Below the pieces are notes generated by a model that searched no databases, was not told the DNA's origin, and worked only from the letters and a program-made list of their open reading frames with translations. The position numbers were made by a program, and so were the translations under genes. Source: Candolleomyces eurysporus (taxonomy: Eukaryota > Basidiomycota > Agaricomycetes > Agaricales > Psathyrellaceae). Taken from it: a stretch of DNA of 64,000 bases. Position 1 is the stretch's first letter, and every line of letters starts with the position of its first letter. Positions 41,709-51,764 of the stretch are shown piece after piece. The stretch lies in assembly GCA_027579435.1 (NCBI GenBank), contig JANBPK010000027.1, forward strand, positions 1 to 64,000, in the 5' to 3' direction.

Positions 41709-44480
41709 CTCAAGAATGCAAGCGGGGCCACGAAGTGAAGTGAGGGTAGTTACATTTAACATAGCAAAGAGTTATTTTGACCTTGATGTACTTCTCGAGA
41801 CCGTGAAAGACAATTTCGATGTGTTATTTGTGCAGGAACCCCCCTGGCAAACGATAAAACAGGCGCCCTCAGCGATGAGCAAGGAGGGCACGCCAGTAAT
41901 CGGCGCACCAAGGCACCCCATGTGGACGTGCATGGTACGCCAACCGGAGGCGGGGTCTAGACCGAGAGTCATGACCTACATATCGAAGCGCCTGGACCCG
42001 TTGCGCCCTGCCTACTGTTGAGATCTCATCGACGATCGAGATGTGATGGTGATCTCCCTTTTTGGGAACGGAGATCCAACGCATCTCATGAATGTATACT
42101 CGGACGATCAGCATTGGGCGATTAAGCTCCTTGCAGATAGATCTGATTCACTCCCCCAACTTAGTTACATGGGCGGGGACTTCAACTGTCATTCGAGGGA
42201 GTGGGACCAAGATGTCCAGCACCACCGGACGACGGCTATACTGCTGGTTGAGACAGCAGCGTCGCTGGGCCTCGAATACGCGAGACCCAGTAACTATGGA
42301 CCCACGTACGTGTCCAGAGCGAACCAGAACATCAGGTTGGTTATAGACCTGGTGTTTGTTAGCACAACAGACACCCTTAGCGCATGCGTTAAGAGAGCTG
42401 TGGAACACCAGGGCCGGTCGGATCACATCCCGCTGTCCGCTAAGATCCCACTGCGGCACGCTGTGCCGAAAGTGAAGGGGAGAACCCTAAAGCCGTTCAG
42501 CGACGAAGAGAAAGAGTTCGTCGCAGACATTGTCCTGGACATAGGCGATCTGTCCGGCTACCACCCTACCACCGCAGAGGAGGTAGAACGCATGACGTCG
42601 GCCATAGCTGGCGCTTTCTCCACTGCGTGGAAGAAACACTCAACGGAGTATGTTGTTGGCCCCAACTCAAGAGAGTACTGGAGTGACGATTGCACGAGGG
42701 CGCTTGAGGAGTATCGGCGAGAGATGTCCACCGAGAACCACAAGGCCTTCAGATCAGCGGTCAAAGCCGCCAAGCGCGAATTCTTCGATAAGCGGATCAA
42801 AGAAGTCGCAACGACTAACAAGCGCCCATGGGACCTTATGGAATGGGTCAAGAAGCGTAAGAGCCCCCCGTGCAAGGCCATCCAGTTTGAAGGGTGGCTG
42901 TGCCATAACCTGGGCGATCTGTGGAACACCCTCCACTCTACGTACAACACGGCATCAGACCGCCCTGTTGACGTATCTGTCCTTGAGGAGCTCCCAGACG
43001 AGCCCGAGCGCCCCTGGCCCAAGTTCTCTCAGTTGGAACTAAGGCAGGCTCTTGAGGCGTGCTCTGCACGCTCAGCACCGGGACCCGACCACATTATGTG
43101 GCGGCACCTTAAACAAATCCTTGCGCTCTCTGAGTGCGGGGATATCATCATCGCCCTGGCCAACGGATGCATGGAATCCGGGCACTGGCCGAGGCACTTC
43201 AAGGAATCGACGTCGGTTATTATACCAAAGCCGAATAAGCCTCCCTATTCAGCCCCCAAGGCGTTCAGGCCTATCGTCCTTCTGAACACGTTGGGGAAAC
43301 TCATCGAGAAAATGATCTCGAATAGATTCCAGCACGACATGATCAAGTACAATCTCGTCGATCCTAATCAAATGGGTGGAGTGCGCCAGCGCTCCACCGA
43401 AGATGCGGGGCTCTTCCTCACGCACCTGGTGCGTTTGGGTTGGGCTCAGAAATTGCAGACGAGCGTGGTTGCCTGTAAGATATCTTACCACATTTGGACT
43501 CATGACTTCCTTTATCGTCGTTAAAACTCCGATTTGCTTCCATATAAAAGGACTCGACGATCTGTCATTCCCTGTATTCTACCTTTTCCCAACTTCGAAT
43601 CCAGAGCTCTATCAACTCATATCGTCTTGTCTCGTCTTAGTGTCGACAACGCGGTTGTCTTCCATTGCCTTTGACGTTGCTCAGTTCTTCCCCTCGATCA
43701 ACCACCAGTTTTTGCTGGCGGTCTTGGAGAAGCTAGGCTTCAACCGTAGGGTCGTTGCCTTCTTCGGATCGTATCTAGTAGACCAGTTCACAACATACGC
43801 CTGGAACCGCGATACTTCTGACCCACGAAGGGCTGACGTTGGCGTGGGCCAAGGGTCAGCCCTGTCCCCTGTTTTGTCAGCGCTGGTTATAGCACCCGTC
43901 ATGAAACTGTTCAGGAAGAGGAGCGCAGGGTTGGGGTGCACTCTCATCTCATACGTGGACGATGGCAACATCATCATCCAATCTGCAGGGGTAGACACGA
44001 ACTGCGTTATGCTTTGGCATGCGTATAGCATTGTGTTTGAGCTCTTTATGAAGTCTGGTCTGGCGTTGGAGCACGACAAGACCAAACTCTTTCATTTCAC
44101 AAGAGCCAGGACAGGCTTCGACCGGTCCCTGGACCTAGGATACGCGCCCTACACGGGCGACAACCCTCTCAGACCCAAGACCTATTGGTGGTACTTGGGA
44201 TTCTACTTCGATAGGAAGCTGACATTCTAGGAGCATGTCCGCTACTATACCACGAAAGCCCTCACCACTGTTATGGCAATGAGAATGCTTGGTAACTCCA
44301 CGAGAGGACTGTCCCCTCGTAACAAATGCATCCTGTACAGGGCATGCGTGGTGCCTATCGCCACCTATGGCCACAGGCTGTGGTACTTTGAAGGCGCCAA
44401 GAACAAAGGCACCCTCAAGTCATTGACTTCGATGCAGCGAAAGGCTGCGTGCTGGATCACAGGTGCGTTCCGCACCTCGN
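41701..44480 (+). pseudogene. LINE-a ORF2 part 1: endonuclease and reverse transcriptase
   Basis: ATG at 41701, 8 nt inside the end of ORF1. AP-type endonuclease: VVTFNIAKSYFDLD, FVQEPPW, GGDFNCHSREWD, GRSDHIPLSA. RT: KAFRPIVLLNTLGKLIEKMI, QMGGVRQRSTEDAG, then a solo LTR splits it at codon 591, AFDVAQFFPSINHQFLLAVL, GQGSALSPVL and SYVDDGN (about 43950, catalytic Y-x-D-D). In-frame TGA at 42019-42021 and TAG at 44228-44230; the frame is otherwise open. An N at 44480 adds an apparent base, and leaving it out continues the frame into RNase H. Confidence 0.9.
43474..43664 (+). repeat. 191-bp solo LTR inside the LINE-a reverse transcriptase
   Basis: TGTAAGATATCTTACC at the left, GTTGTCTTCCA at the right, with perfect target duplication TTGCC (43469-43473, 43665-43669). 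Length, TGTA start, TATAAAAGG box and TCTTCCA end resemble the Gypsy-1 LTR, so it probably derives from a related chromodomain gypsy. It separates Val-Ala from FDVAQFF in the RT. Confidence 0.88.
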
Positions 44481-45770
44481 CCCACCAGAGGAGTGGAAAG
44501 CCTAGCTGGGCTACCCCCCATCCGACTACACCTTCACAAGCTCTCACAGAGAGCAGTGTTTCGCACAGCAACCCTGTCGGACTCTCATCCGCTCAGGTCG
44601 CTGATGAAGGGGGAACACGCCAAGACGGCGATCCCTGCCCTGGGAGCATCTTGCTGGATGTCGGCAGACAAACAGAAGATGGTACGTGATGCTGTTACAG
44701 AGACTAACGGCAAGATACACACTCTCACTGAGGTGTTCTCCCCAACTGCGGAGGAGAACACCCCTGGTGAACGACTACTGGACAGACACCAAGGGAGGGT
44801 GCTGTTCGACGAGTTCGACCCCAAGGGGGAAGACGCGCTACCTAAGCGACGAAGCTTCCTTGATACTCTGCAGAGACAGGCTGCACAACAACGAGGCACG
44901 GTGTGCTGTGGGACGGACTGTTCGGTCCCAAAACGCGCCGCGCACCAGGCAACAGCATCGTTTGTGATCGAACGGGCTGGACATGACCCTGCCACCTCTA
45001 CATGGGTGGCAGGAAAGATCACCTCTGCATGCGCAGAGCTCTTCGCGATAAGGGCAGCAGTCGTCAGGGCTACAACTCTGGATGGCTGCGATCACATCAT
45101 TATATTCACCGACTCCATGTCCTCAGCGAGGAGGTTGGTGGACCCGTCAGTCCATTCTGGACAGGCACATTCCTTGGCCGTATGCAAAGCACTCGATCAG
45201 TGGCTCTCGGAAGAGGAGGACCGCTACATCGAATTCGTAGGTATGCCCTCTAAGCTGGAGTGGGGCGTCCAACACAAGGCCCATAGGGCCGCTCGCAGCC
45301 TCCCGCCTATCCCTGTGGGCCGGAGGCCAGCTACAACACTGGACAGTGTGCGTAAGGGCATAACCCAGTCCGCACTTGACTCTTGGGCAACTATGTTCCG
45401 AGACAAGAGATACTGAGGGTCCCAATTCCTCACAATGCGCGAGTTGAAAAGGACGGACGTAACGCCCACGTACGCCAATGGCGGATCGTGGCTGAAATCG
45501 GTGGGAGAGGATACGCTGTTGTGCGCGCAAATGTGCAGGGCAATCCTCAACCATGCCCCCATTGGCGAATATTATCGTCGGTTCAACATCCAGGAGGACC
45601 ATGCGTGTACGTGCGGCGCCAAAAGGCAATCGCGCGACCACATATTCACCAGGTGCCCGGATATGATCACCAGGCAACGCTTCCCAAAGCTCCTGAACAA
45701 GCTTGTCGGTTTCTTGCAGCAAAACCCACACGCGTTTGGGTTTCGTCCCACCCCTCAGGGCATCGGGTGA
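44463..45770 (+). pseudogene. LINE-a ORF2 part 2: RNase H and C-terminal Cys/His motif
   Basis: The RNase H domain has ATASFVIERAGHDPATSTW, ACAELFAIRAAV (Glu) and HIIIFTDSMSSARRLVDPS (Asp). TGA at 45414-45416 follows RDKRY, and the frame resumes GSQFLTMRELKR, PTYANGGSWLK, then HACTCGAKRQSRDHIFTRCP, the C-x-C…H…C motif found after RNase H in such LINEs. Stop TGA at 45768-45770. The paralogue at 35810-35825 has AGA (Arg) where this copy has the 45414 TGA. Confidence 0.87.
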
Positions 45771-46177
45771 AAGTCGGGGCCGGGCCNTGTGGCCTGCGCC
45801 CCCTGGTTTTAGCCACGTCGATACCAAAGGGAGGGGAAGGTGGGGCGGGGTAAGGGAGGCACCGTAAGGCTTAGACCGAGAAGGACCACCCAGACTCTGC
45901 CCTGTCATGTCCCAATCGGAGGGAGGACGTGGCGGACGAGTGGGGTGTGGGTCGGGGCCTTTGGGTGCCCAGACCTACACTGCATCTGCACGAGCCTAGG
46001 AGCCTGGCGAGTGCATACCCGAGCTCTGGCCTAGGGCAGAGCNTCATGTCTCGCTATGCAACTGCGTCATGTCTGCCACCCTGTTCCTAATGCTGTTTAC
46101 CTGTACCCGTAGATAGTGACCGGCCTGCCTTTGTGCCCTGGAATATAAATAGGATTTCCAAAAAAAAAAAAAAAATC
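45771..46177 (+). other. LINE-a 3' UTR and poly-A tail
   Basis: GC-rich 390 bp ending GGAATATAAATAGGATTTCC before A16. The same end is seen on LINE-b, -c, -e and the small tail at 52436, all inserted with T or A runs. Two Ns inside. Confidence 0.8.
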
Positions 46178-47557
46178 TGGTCTTGAAAACCCACCGGATG
46201 GAATAGCCTTCTCTCCTGGAGGCAGCTCAACAAGCTCCCATGTCCCATTAGTGATAAGGGTGAGGATCTCTCCCACGGCTGCTGCTTCTCAATGCTGCGC
46301 TTGAGGTAAGGCCATAGCCTGCTTGAATGTTCTTAGATCCCCACCTACTTGAACTGCATGGACTTCTGCATAACCGCCCAAGGTCACTGTTGCTGTCATT
46401 GCTGTCTGCGACTGGAGGAGAAGGATCTCTTGGTTCCCAGTTGTCTACAGGAGGTGCAACGAGTTGGAGAGCAGGAGCAGGAGGAGGCTTGGGCAGGGTG
46501 ACTGGAGCAGCAGGCGGAGGCGAACCAGGAATGGGATCTTGTGCAAGAGATGGAGCGCGCTGAGGACGCTCATATAGACGTGGAGCAGGTCTAGGTACCT
46601 TCCACCACTCCCCTGGCTTCACGCTGGGATCGCCTGAGAGCGACTGGAGGCACAGGAGGCTGTGGAGCAGGTTCGGGAACAGCGGGAGGTGGAGGAGGCA
46701 AGTCCAAGAAGGGAGCTGGAGCTGGTGAAGAGGCCGGAGAAGGAGTGTCTGACTTGGCGACTGGAGGTGTTGAGATGGTGTCAAGATGTGGTAGAGGTGT
46801 TTGTGAAGCGTCAGAGTCATCTGGAGTGAAGGGCAAGGGAATAGGGTTGGAGGAAGCTGGCTGGGACGCAGGAGTTACCAAGAGCTGGAGTTGAGCATTG
46901 GATGTTGTTTGCTTTCTAGAGAAACCAGGGAACACGTGCTCATTGAATTCTGCACACTCGGAGATAATGAATTGCTTGCTGACCGGATTATAGAATGACC
47001 ATGCGTGATAGTCAGGCGGATAGCCCACAAAAATGCACTTTTGCATATGCGACTCCAGCTTCTTGCACTTGTCCTTCTAGATGAAGACATAGGCCGTGCA
47101 CCCAAACACTCTGAAGCGACTGAGATCAGGCTTTCTTCCAAACCACGCCTCAAATGGAGTCCTCCCAGGTAGTGAGGCAGTGGGGAGGCAGTTCCAGACC
47201 TTGACCTGCGTGGCAAGGCATCTTCTCCAGAAGCTAGCAGGTAGGTTGGCCTGCGCTAGCATTGCTGTGATGTCCTCCAGCATTGTCCGGTTTGCACGCT
47301 CTGTGTTGCCGTTCTGCTGAGGTCAACTGCATGTTGTGTGGGTGCCCAGGATCCCAGGTTCATCACAGAAGTTATTAAACTCCTTGGACATGTACTCACC
47401 ACCCTTATTATCGTGTAGTGCCTTGATCTTTTGACCCAATTGGTTCTCAGCAAGCGCTTTGAACTGCTTGAATGCAGTGAATGTGTCGGTCTTCCTCTTG
47501 AGCAGTACCACAATCCGGTAACGAGTATGGTCATCAATAAAGACACACCAATACCGG
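46178..47557 (-). pseudogene. Copia A: integrase C-terminus, linker and RT N-terminus
   Basis: Minus-strand order: YWCVFIDDHTRYRIVVLLKR (integrase core, second half), ALHDNKGGEYMSKEFNNF (catalytic Asp region), QQNGNTERANRTMLEDITAM (catalytic Glu), FWRRCLATQVKVWN, RKPDLSRFRVFGCTAYVF, VGYPPDYHAWSFYNP, a long Pro-rich linker, and RT start SPQAQHWEAAAAEEI with GTWELVELPPG. TAA/TGA stops are few. Its RT continues at 39580 beyond the LINE. Confidence 0.85.
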
Positions 47558-48005
47558 GGGACAAGGACTGAGGGAAATGAATGCGAAGAACAGAGAGGAT
47601 GAGGCTCCCAGCTGAGGGAAGGAATGCGTCGTAACAGAGGTTTGGCTGAGGCGAGATCTCTTGAATTGAAACCGAGAGTATGGGGCAACTCCGAGTCGTT
47701 GGAGTTGCAGGTAAGAGCCGAAGCGCTCAGCGAGCGAGGCACAATTTGGAAGAAACCGAGTTTTCTGGCAAGCGGATAGCGGCTGAAAGCGGGGCAGTGA
47801 CGAATGTGCTGGCGTCTGAATGACTGGGCAAAACTTCGATGCGCTGGCAGCAAAAGCGAGCGCAGAGATGGAGAAAAAAATTCCGGGAGGACCGGAAGGC
47901 ATAGAGGTGTGAGTCGTTGGGGAACAAAGGAGAGCCGTGTACGCGGTGGGTGAGCACAGAAATACATGAACTTGAGGAACTTGTCAGAGGCCAGGGCTTA
48001 TAACT
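47558..48005 (-). other. Copia A leader joined to mid-integrase
   Basis: The same untranslated leader is present in copia B (56481-56881) and copia C (57171-57690). Here it is fused at about 47557 to the middle of integrase, so gag and protease are deleted. Confidence 0.65.
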
Positions 48006-48197
48006 TGTTAAAAGTGATAAGTCCTCAAGTCAGAGTACTGAACTATAAGGGACTCCAGAACGGAAATCTACAATTTAAATAAACTATACACAGTCATGTG
48101 ATGCGATAATGATTAGATAACCATAAGATATGATAAAATAGATAAAACCAACTCAAACCATGAAGGAGTGCAGTCACAAAGTTACTTTCTTCTAACA
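48006..48197 (-). repeat. LTR family T, copy T3
   Basis: 192 bp, TGTTAAAAGTGATAA to TTCTTCTAACA in plus reading. Lacks about 20 bp near its left end that T5 has. Confidence 0.75.
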
Positions 48198-48931
48198 TGA
48201 GCAACCCGCAGTCGTGCTTGCCAAGGCCTTATAGGGTGCTTCCTCAAATCTGACTTGCAAGACAGAGGATGGAACTTGTGGTTGATTAGAGTGTGTGAGA
48301 AAGAAGTGACTTTGTCACACACTCTAACATGTGATGTAGTTTTATCTGCCTTTATCACATGTTATCGTCATTTAATTGTTATCATGTCACATGACTGTGT
48401 GTAGCTTATTTAAACTGTAGATTTCTGTCCTGGAGTCCCTGAGTAACTCAAGTTCAGCACTCTGATTTGAGGACTTCAGTCCCCTGCCTCTAGTTATCAC
48501 TTTTAACATTTCCAGCACTGGCCAAATGTAGTTGCAATCAAGGTCACAAAGGAGATCTTGTGGATGAGCAACATTCTGCATCAGTTTGGGAACCGTTCCT
48601 CCAGCACAGCACTTCACCTTTTTATATTGACAATCAGTTTGCTATCAGTGTTAGTAAGAATCCAGAGCACTTTGGAGGGATGAAGCATCCCGGTTTCCAG
48701 TCCTTTTGGTTCCAAGATGTTGTAGAGGAAGGCACCATTGCTCCAGCTTGCATTTCCAGCACTGAGCAACCCACAGATGCAGTGCTTTCTCAAATCTGAC
48801 TTGCAACACAGAGGATGGGACCTATGGTGCATTCAGGAGTTTGTCATAGTTGGGGGTGTGTTTCATCTTTTGGTTATCATATCTCATCATTATCTAATTG
48901 TTGTCACATCACGTGACTGTGTGTAGCTTGC
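48198..48931 (+). pseudogene. Two tandem copia 3' ends (RNase H plus LTR), plus strand
   Basis: 48198-48291 is the last part of copia RNase H, followed by LTR T4 (48292-48508, TGTGAGAAAG to CTTTTAACA). Then 48509-48760 again encodes RNase H (WMSNILHQFGNRSSS, NQFAISVSKNPEHFGGMKH, VEEGTIAPACISSTEQ). Its end region (TGAGCAACCC…) repeats 48198-48240 and runs into a truncated LTR T to 48931. Opposite in orientation to copia A and B. Confidence 0.65.
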
Positions 48932-49598
48932 ATCAGACACTCTCAGAGTCAACGTCAACATGAGGAGAGATATGGAACACCAGGGCTGGTTGTATCATAT
49001 CCCTTTATCTGCTGTTATCCATCTACAGCACGCCATGCCAAAGGTGAAGAGGAAAACCCTGGCACCACTCAGCAACAAAAAGAAGGAATCTGTTATGGAC
49101 ATAGAGCTGGATATGGGAGACTTTGCAGAGTATTGTTCTATTGCAGTAGCTGAGATAGGGTGCATGGTTGGCCATGACTGACCCTTTCTTTGGTATGTGG
49201 CGAGGGACATTAGAGGAACAGATGTACAAAGGCACTTGACAACTGACAATCACAAGGCCTTTGAAGATCAGCAGTTAAATACAATTTTGTCAATCCCAAC
49301 CAAATAGTTAGATTGCATCAGTGCTCTAATGAGGACACATGGCTGTTTTTTAAGGTGCAGTGAGGAGGCCCAGCAGCTATATAAAAACATGGGTTTGCTC
49401 AGTTCTTCTTGATTAACCCCCAGTTCTTGCGGGCAGTCCTAGAGAAGCAGGGCTTCAACCATAAGATTACGGCCTTCTTCTTCAGATTGTATCTTGTGGC
49501 TAGCACATGTTCACAACATACGCATGGAAGTGGGACATGTCTGACCCACAGAGACCTGATGTTGGTGTGTGTTGGAATACAAGTGGCAGAAAAGAGAT

Positions 49599-49671
49599 GA
49601 CCAGATTTGGGTTTGAACCAAAGACCTTCCCAACTCTGGGTAGATGCTCTAACCACTGAGCTTATCCAGTC
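49599..49671 (-). tRNA. tRNA-like sequence, probably a SINE head or tRNA pseudogene
   Basis: On the minus strand 73 nt fold as a cloverleaf: acceptor GACTGGA/TCTGGTC (7 pairs, two of them G-U), D stem GCTC/GAGC, T arm TTTGG-TTCAAAC-CCAAA with all five pairs. B box GGTTCAAACC (49610-49619) and A box TAAGCTCAGTGG are good RNA polymerase III signals. The anticodon stem has two mismatches, position 33 is C, not T, and one extra A precedes the D stem, so a working tRNA is unlikely. It sits inside LINE-d. Confidence 0.5.
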
Positions 49672-49879
49672 TGGACAGTTCAAACTGCTAACCCAAACAG
49701 GTTTAAAAAACCTCTGTATCTTCCATGAGATTGAAGTAGCTAGTGGGTAACAATAACATTGAAAATAGACAACAACAGTGGCAAAGTGCAGACAATCATT
49801 AATCAAATTTGCCACACATGGGCGATAGACCAGACATTGGACCAGGGCCAGGACTTGGATCCCAATAGATCTAATATTC

Positions 49880-50265
49880 TGCTGTTATCTGTCAAGAGAG
49901 TTTAAGTTTGCAAAGTCAATCGGAGCCATGTCTCTAGCATATTATTGAATCATCCTTGTGTTAAAGCCATTTGAGGCTGTGTTCCTCCATTCACAAAGTT
50001 ATTTGTTGTCCCAAAACCTACCATGTGTTTAGCAAAGCCACTTTGTGAAGCATATTTATTGTTGCTGTTGAGCCTAAGCTGCCCCTCCAACTTGGGCTTG
50101 CAAAGAAAAAATTCTAGAAGCCTCTGTCAACTAGACTTAGAGCTTTTAGCTATACCCTTTGCCTACCTTTGTTTTTATTTGGTGTGNTTTTTGTGTTGGT
50201 GTTGGGTGTGTTTTAGTTCTATGGTTTGTTTGCTAGGGCACCCTAGTGCACAACCTGCATATCCA
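49880..50265 (+). repeat. 3' third of a Gypsy-2 family LTR, copy E
   Basis: Starts near CTGTTATCTGTC and matches the last 370 bp of copies C and D (TTTAAGTTTGCAAAGTC, AGAGCTTTTAGCTATACC), ending ACAACCTGCATATCCA. LINE-d resumes right after. One N in a T run. Confidence 0.65.
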
Positions 50266-50368
50266 ACTGCTTCTTGGAGTTGGGATTTGCACTCAAGTGT
50301 AACAGGACCAAACTGTTTTACTTCCCAAGGGCAAACACTGGCTTTGACTCATCTTTGAACCTAGAATA

Positions 50369-50735
50369 TGTTGAAAGTATGTGACCGGTTTGACTCACCT
50401 CTTATTTTGCTTTTCTTGTTTTCCTTATCTTATCTCTTGCCTGATCTTATCTCATCTTATCGGTCTCTCTATTCCCTTATTTTCGCTTTTATCTCATCTT
50501 TTGACTTCTTATCATTCTGGACTCTTTTCCATGTTCTTGGCAATTGCTCCCATGCTGAGAACATGTTCCCAATTGCTTCCGCTTAGTTACTCCGAGGTTT
50601 TAGCTATTTCCTTCCGATATTCCGGTCCATGTGATTGTTGATTTAGGATATATATATGGCCCTGTATCGTCCTGGAGTCCCCCAGATCAGTTCCCTGACT
50701 GTCGGACTCCAGTTGACTGCCTTGCTGTTCAAACA
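50369..50735 (+). repeat. Solo LTR family S, copy S3
   Basis: 367 bp, TGTTGAAAGTATG to GTTCAAACA, perfect target duplication GAATA (50364-50368, 50736-50740) in LINE-d. Six TTATC motifs within about 120 bp and a TATATATATG box. Confidence 0.9.
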
Positions 50736-51056
50736 GAATATGGCACTATACACCAGTGACTCCCTTGAGGCCCAAAACCTATTGGCGGTACTTGGGGTTC
50801 TCAGTTTGACAGAGAGCTGATGTTCCAAGACCACATTCACTATGAAACCACCACAAGAGCCCTCACCACCATTATGGCAATTTATGGCAATAAAGATGCT
50901 GGGAAACTCAACACAACCACATTCCACCACAGGTTGTGGTATTTCCAAGGTACCAAAACAAAGGGTGTGCTCAAATCACTGACATCCATGCAACAGAAAG
51001 CTGCATGCTGGATCACAGGTGAATTCCACAACTCTCTGACCAATGAGGTAGAGACC

Positions 51057-51764
51057 TTTTTTTTTTTTTTTGAAGTCCTATTTGCATTCTGTGGAGTGCA
51101 AAGGCAGGCCAGTTGCTATCTATGGTACAAGTAAACAATATTAAAGATGAACTGGGACATGATGCTGTCACTAGGCAAGATGTGAGCCCTGCCTGAGGCC
51201 AGGAGCTTGTGTATGCATTAGCCACTAAGGTTGGCATCTGCAGATGTGGCTTAGGTTGTGGCACTCACATGCCCTCAGCTGATACTCCTCCTGTCAGCCC
51301 CTCTCTGTTCAGGTTCTGATAGGGCAGGTTTTGAAGAGGTCCTTCTTGGCTTTTGCTTTATGTTGCCTCACTGAGCTTGTTCCAGAGCTTTGGTGATCAA
51401 TGCCTAGTGACCATCCCCAGGCATCTGGTAAATATGTGCTTGCGCAATTGCCTCTCAGCACCATATGTGCACCTGTACGTCTTTGGGATGTTGAACCAGC
51501 AACAATATTTGCCAATGGGGGCATGGTTAAGGATTGCTCTTCACATCAGCATGCATAATAGCATGTCCTCTCCCACCAATTTCAGCCATGATCCACCATT
51601 GGTGTATGTGAGTGCTATATCCATCCCTTTCAACTTGCACATCACAAGGAACTGGGACCTTTGGTACTTCTTCTTATCTCAGAACATTGTCACCCAAGAG
51701 TGAGTGCTGACTGGTTTATGCCTCTATGCATACTGTCCAGTGTAATAGCTGGCATCTGGCCCAA
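51057..51764 (-). mobile_element. LINE-e: 5'-truncated LINE, 0.7 kb
   Basis: Starts with T15 and holds the reverse complement of the LINE 3' UTR and of the region downstream of RNase H back to GGCCAGCTA (51764). Inserted between LINE-d and copia B RT. Confidence 0.75.

Larger units (their letters stand above)
39581..46177 (+). mobile_element. LINE-a: near full-length Tad1-like non-LTR retrotransposon
   Basis: About 6.2 kb of its own sequence plus a 382-bp solo LTR (40548-40929) and a 191-bp solo LTR (43474-43664). 5' UTR 39581-39718, ORF1 with zinc knuckles, ORF2 with endonuclease, RT, RNase H and a C-terminal Cys/His motif, 3' UTR, then A16 (46160-46175). It is flanked by the 13-bp direct repeat TGGTCTTGAAAAC (39568-39580 and 46178-46190), which lies in copia RT. 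The tail, the long target duplication and the domain order identify target-primed insertion of a LINE. GC- and CpG-rich, so young. Confidence 0.93.
38576..48197 (-). mobile_element. Copia A: internally deleted Ty1/copia element with a LINE inside
   Basis: Candidate boundaries are LTR T2 (38576-38783) and LTR T3 (48006-48197), both family T in minus orientation. Between them on the minus strand: leader, integrase core and C-terminus, linker, RT up to YLSAVGSLNY, then directly the LTR. Gag, protease and the first part of integrase are missing (junction about 47557), as is RNase H, so it is a non-autonomous deletion form. The LINE 39581-46177 splits the RT. The LTRs are only roughly 80 percent alike and no target duplication was found, so the pairing of T2 with T3 is inference. 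Confidence 0.65.
48932..51056 (+). mobile_element. LINE-d: old, CpG-depleted LINE copy with internal deletions and insertions
   Basis: Homologous to LINE-a in the same order: endonuclease end (HQGWLYHIPLSAVI, 48974 on), RT (NPQFLRAVLEKQGFNH, 49411 on), the RT thumb (50290-50368) and the pre-RNase H region (MFQDHIHYETTTRALTTIM, LWYFQGTKTKGVLKSLTSM, AACWITGEFHNS). It is interrupted by a tRNA-like sequence, part of the Gypsy-2 family LTR and solo LTR S3. Many CpG sites of LINE-a are TpG or CpA here. Confidence 0.82.

Noticed and set aside
41133..41762. 209-codon minus-strand frame
   Set aside because: Shadow of LINE-a ORF1 zinc-knuckle region; no motif of its own.
45147..45908. 253-codon minus-strand frame
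   Set aside because: Shadow of LINE-a RNase H and C-terminus in GC-rich sequence, and it crosses an N.
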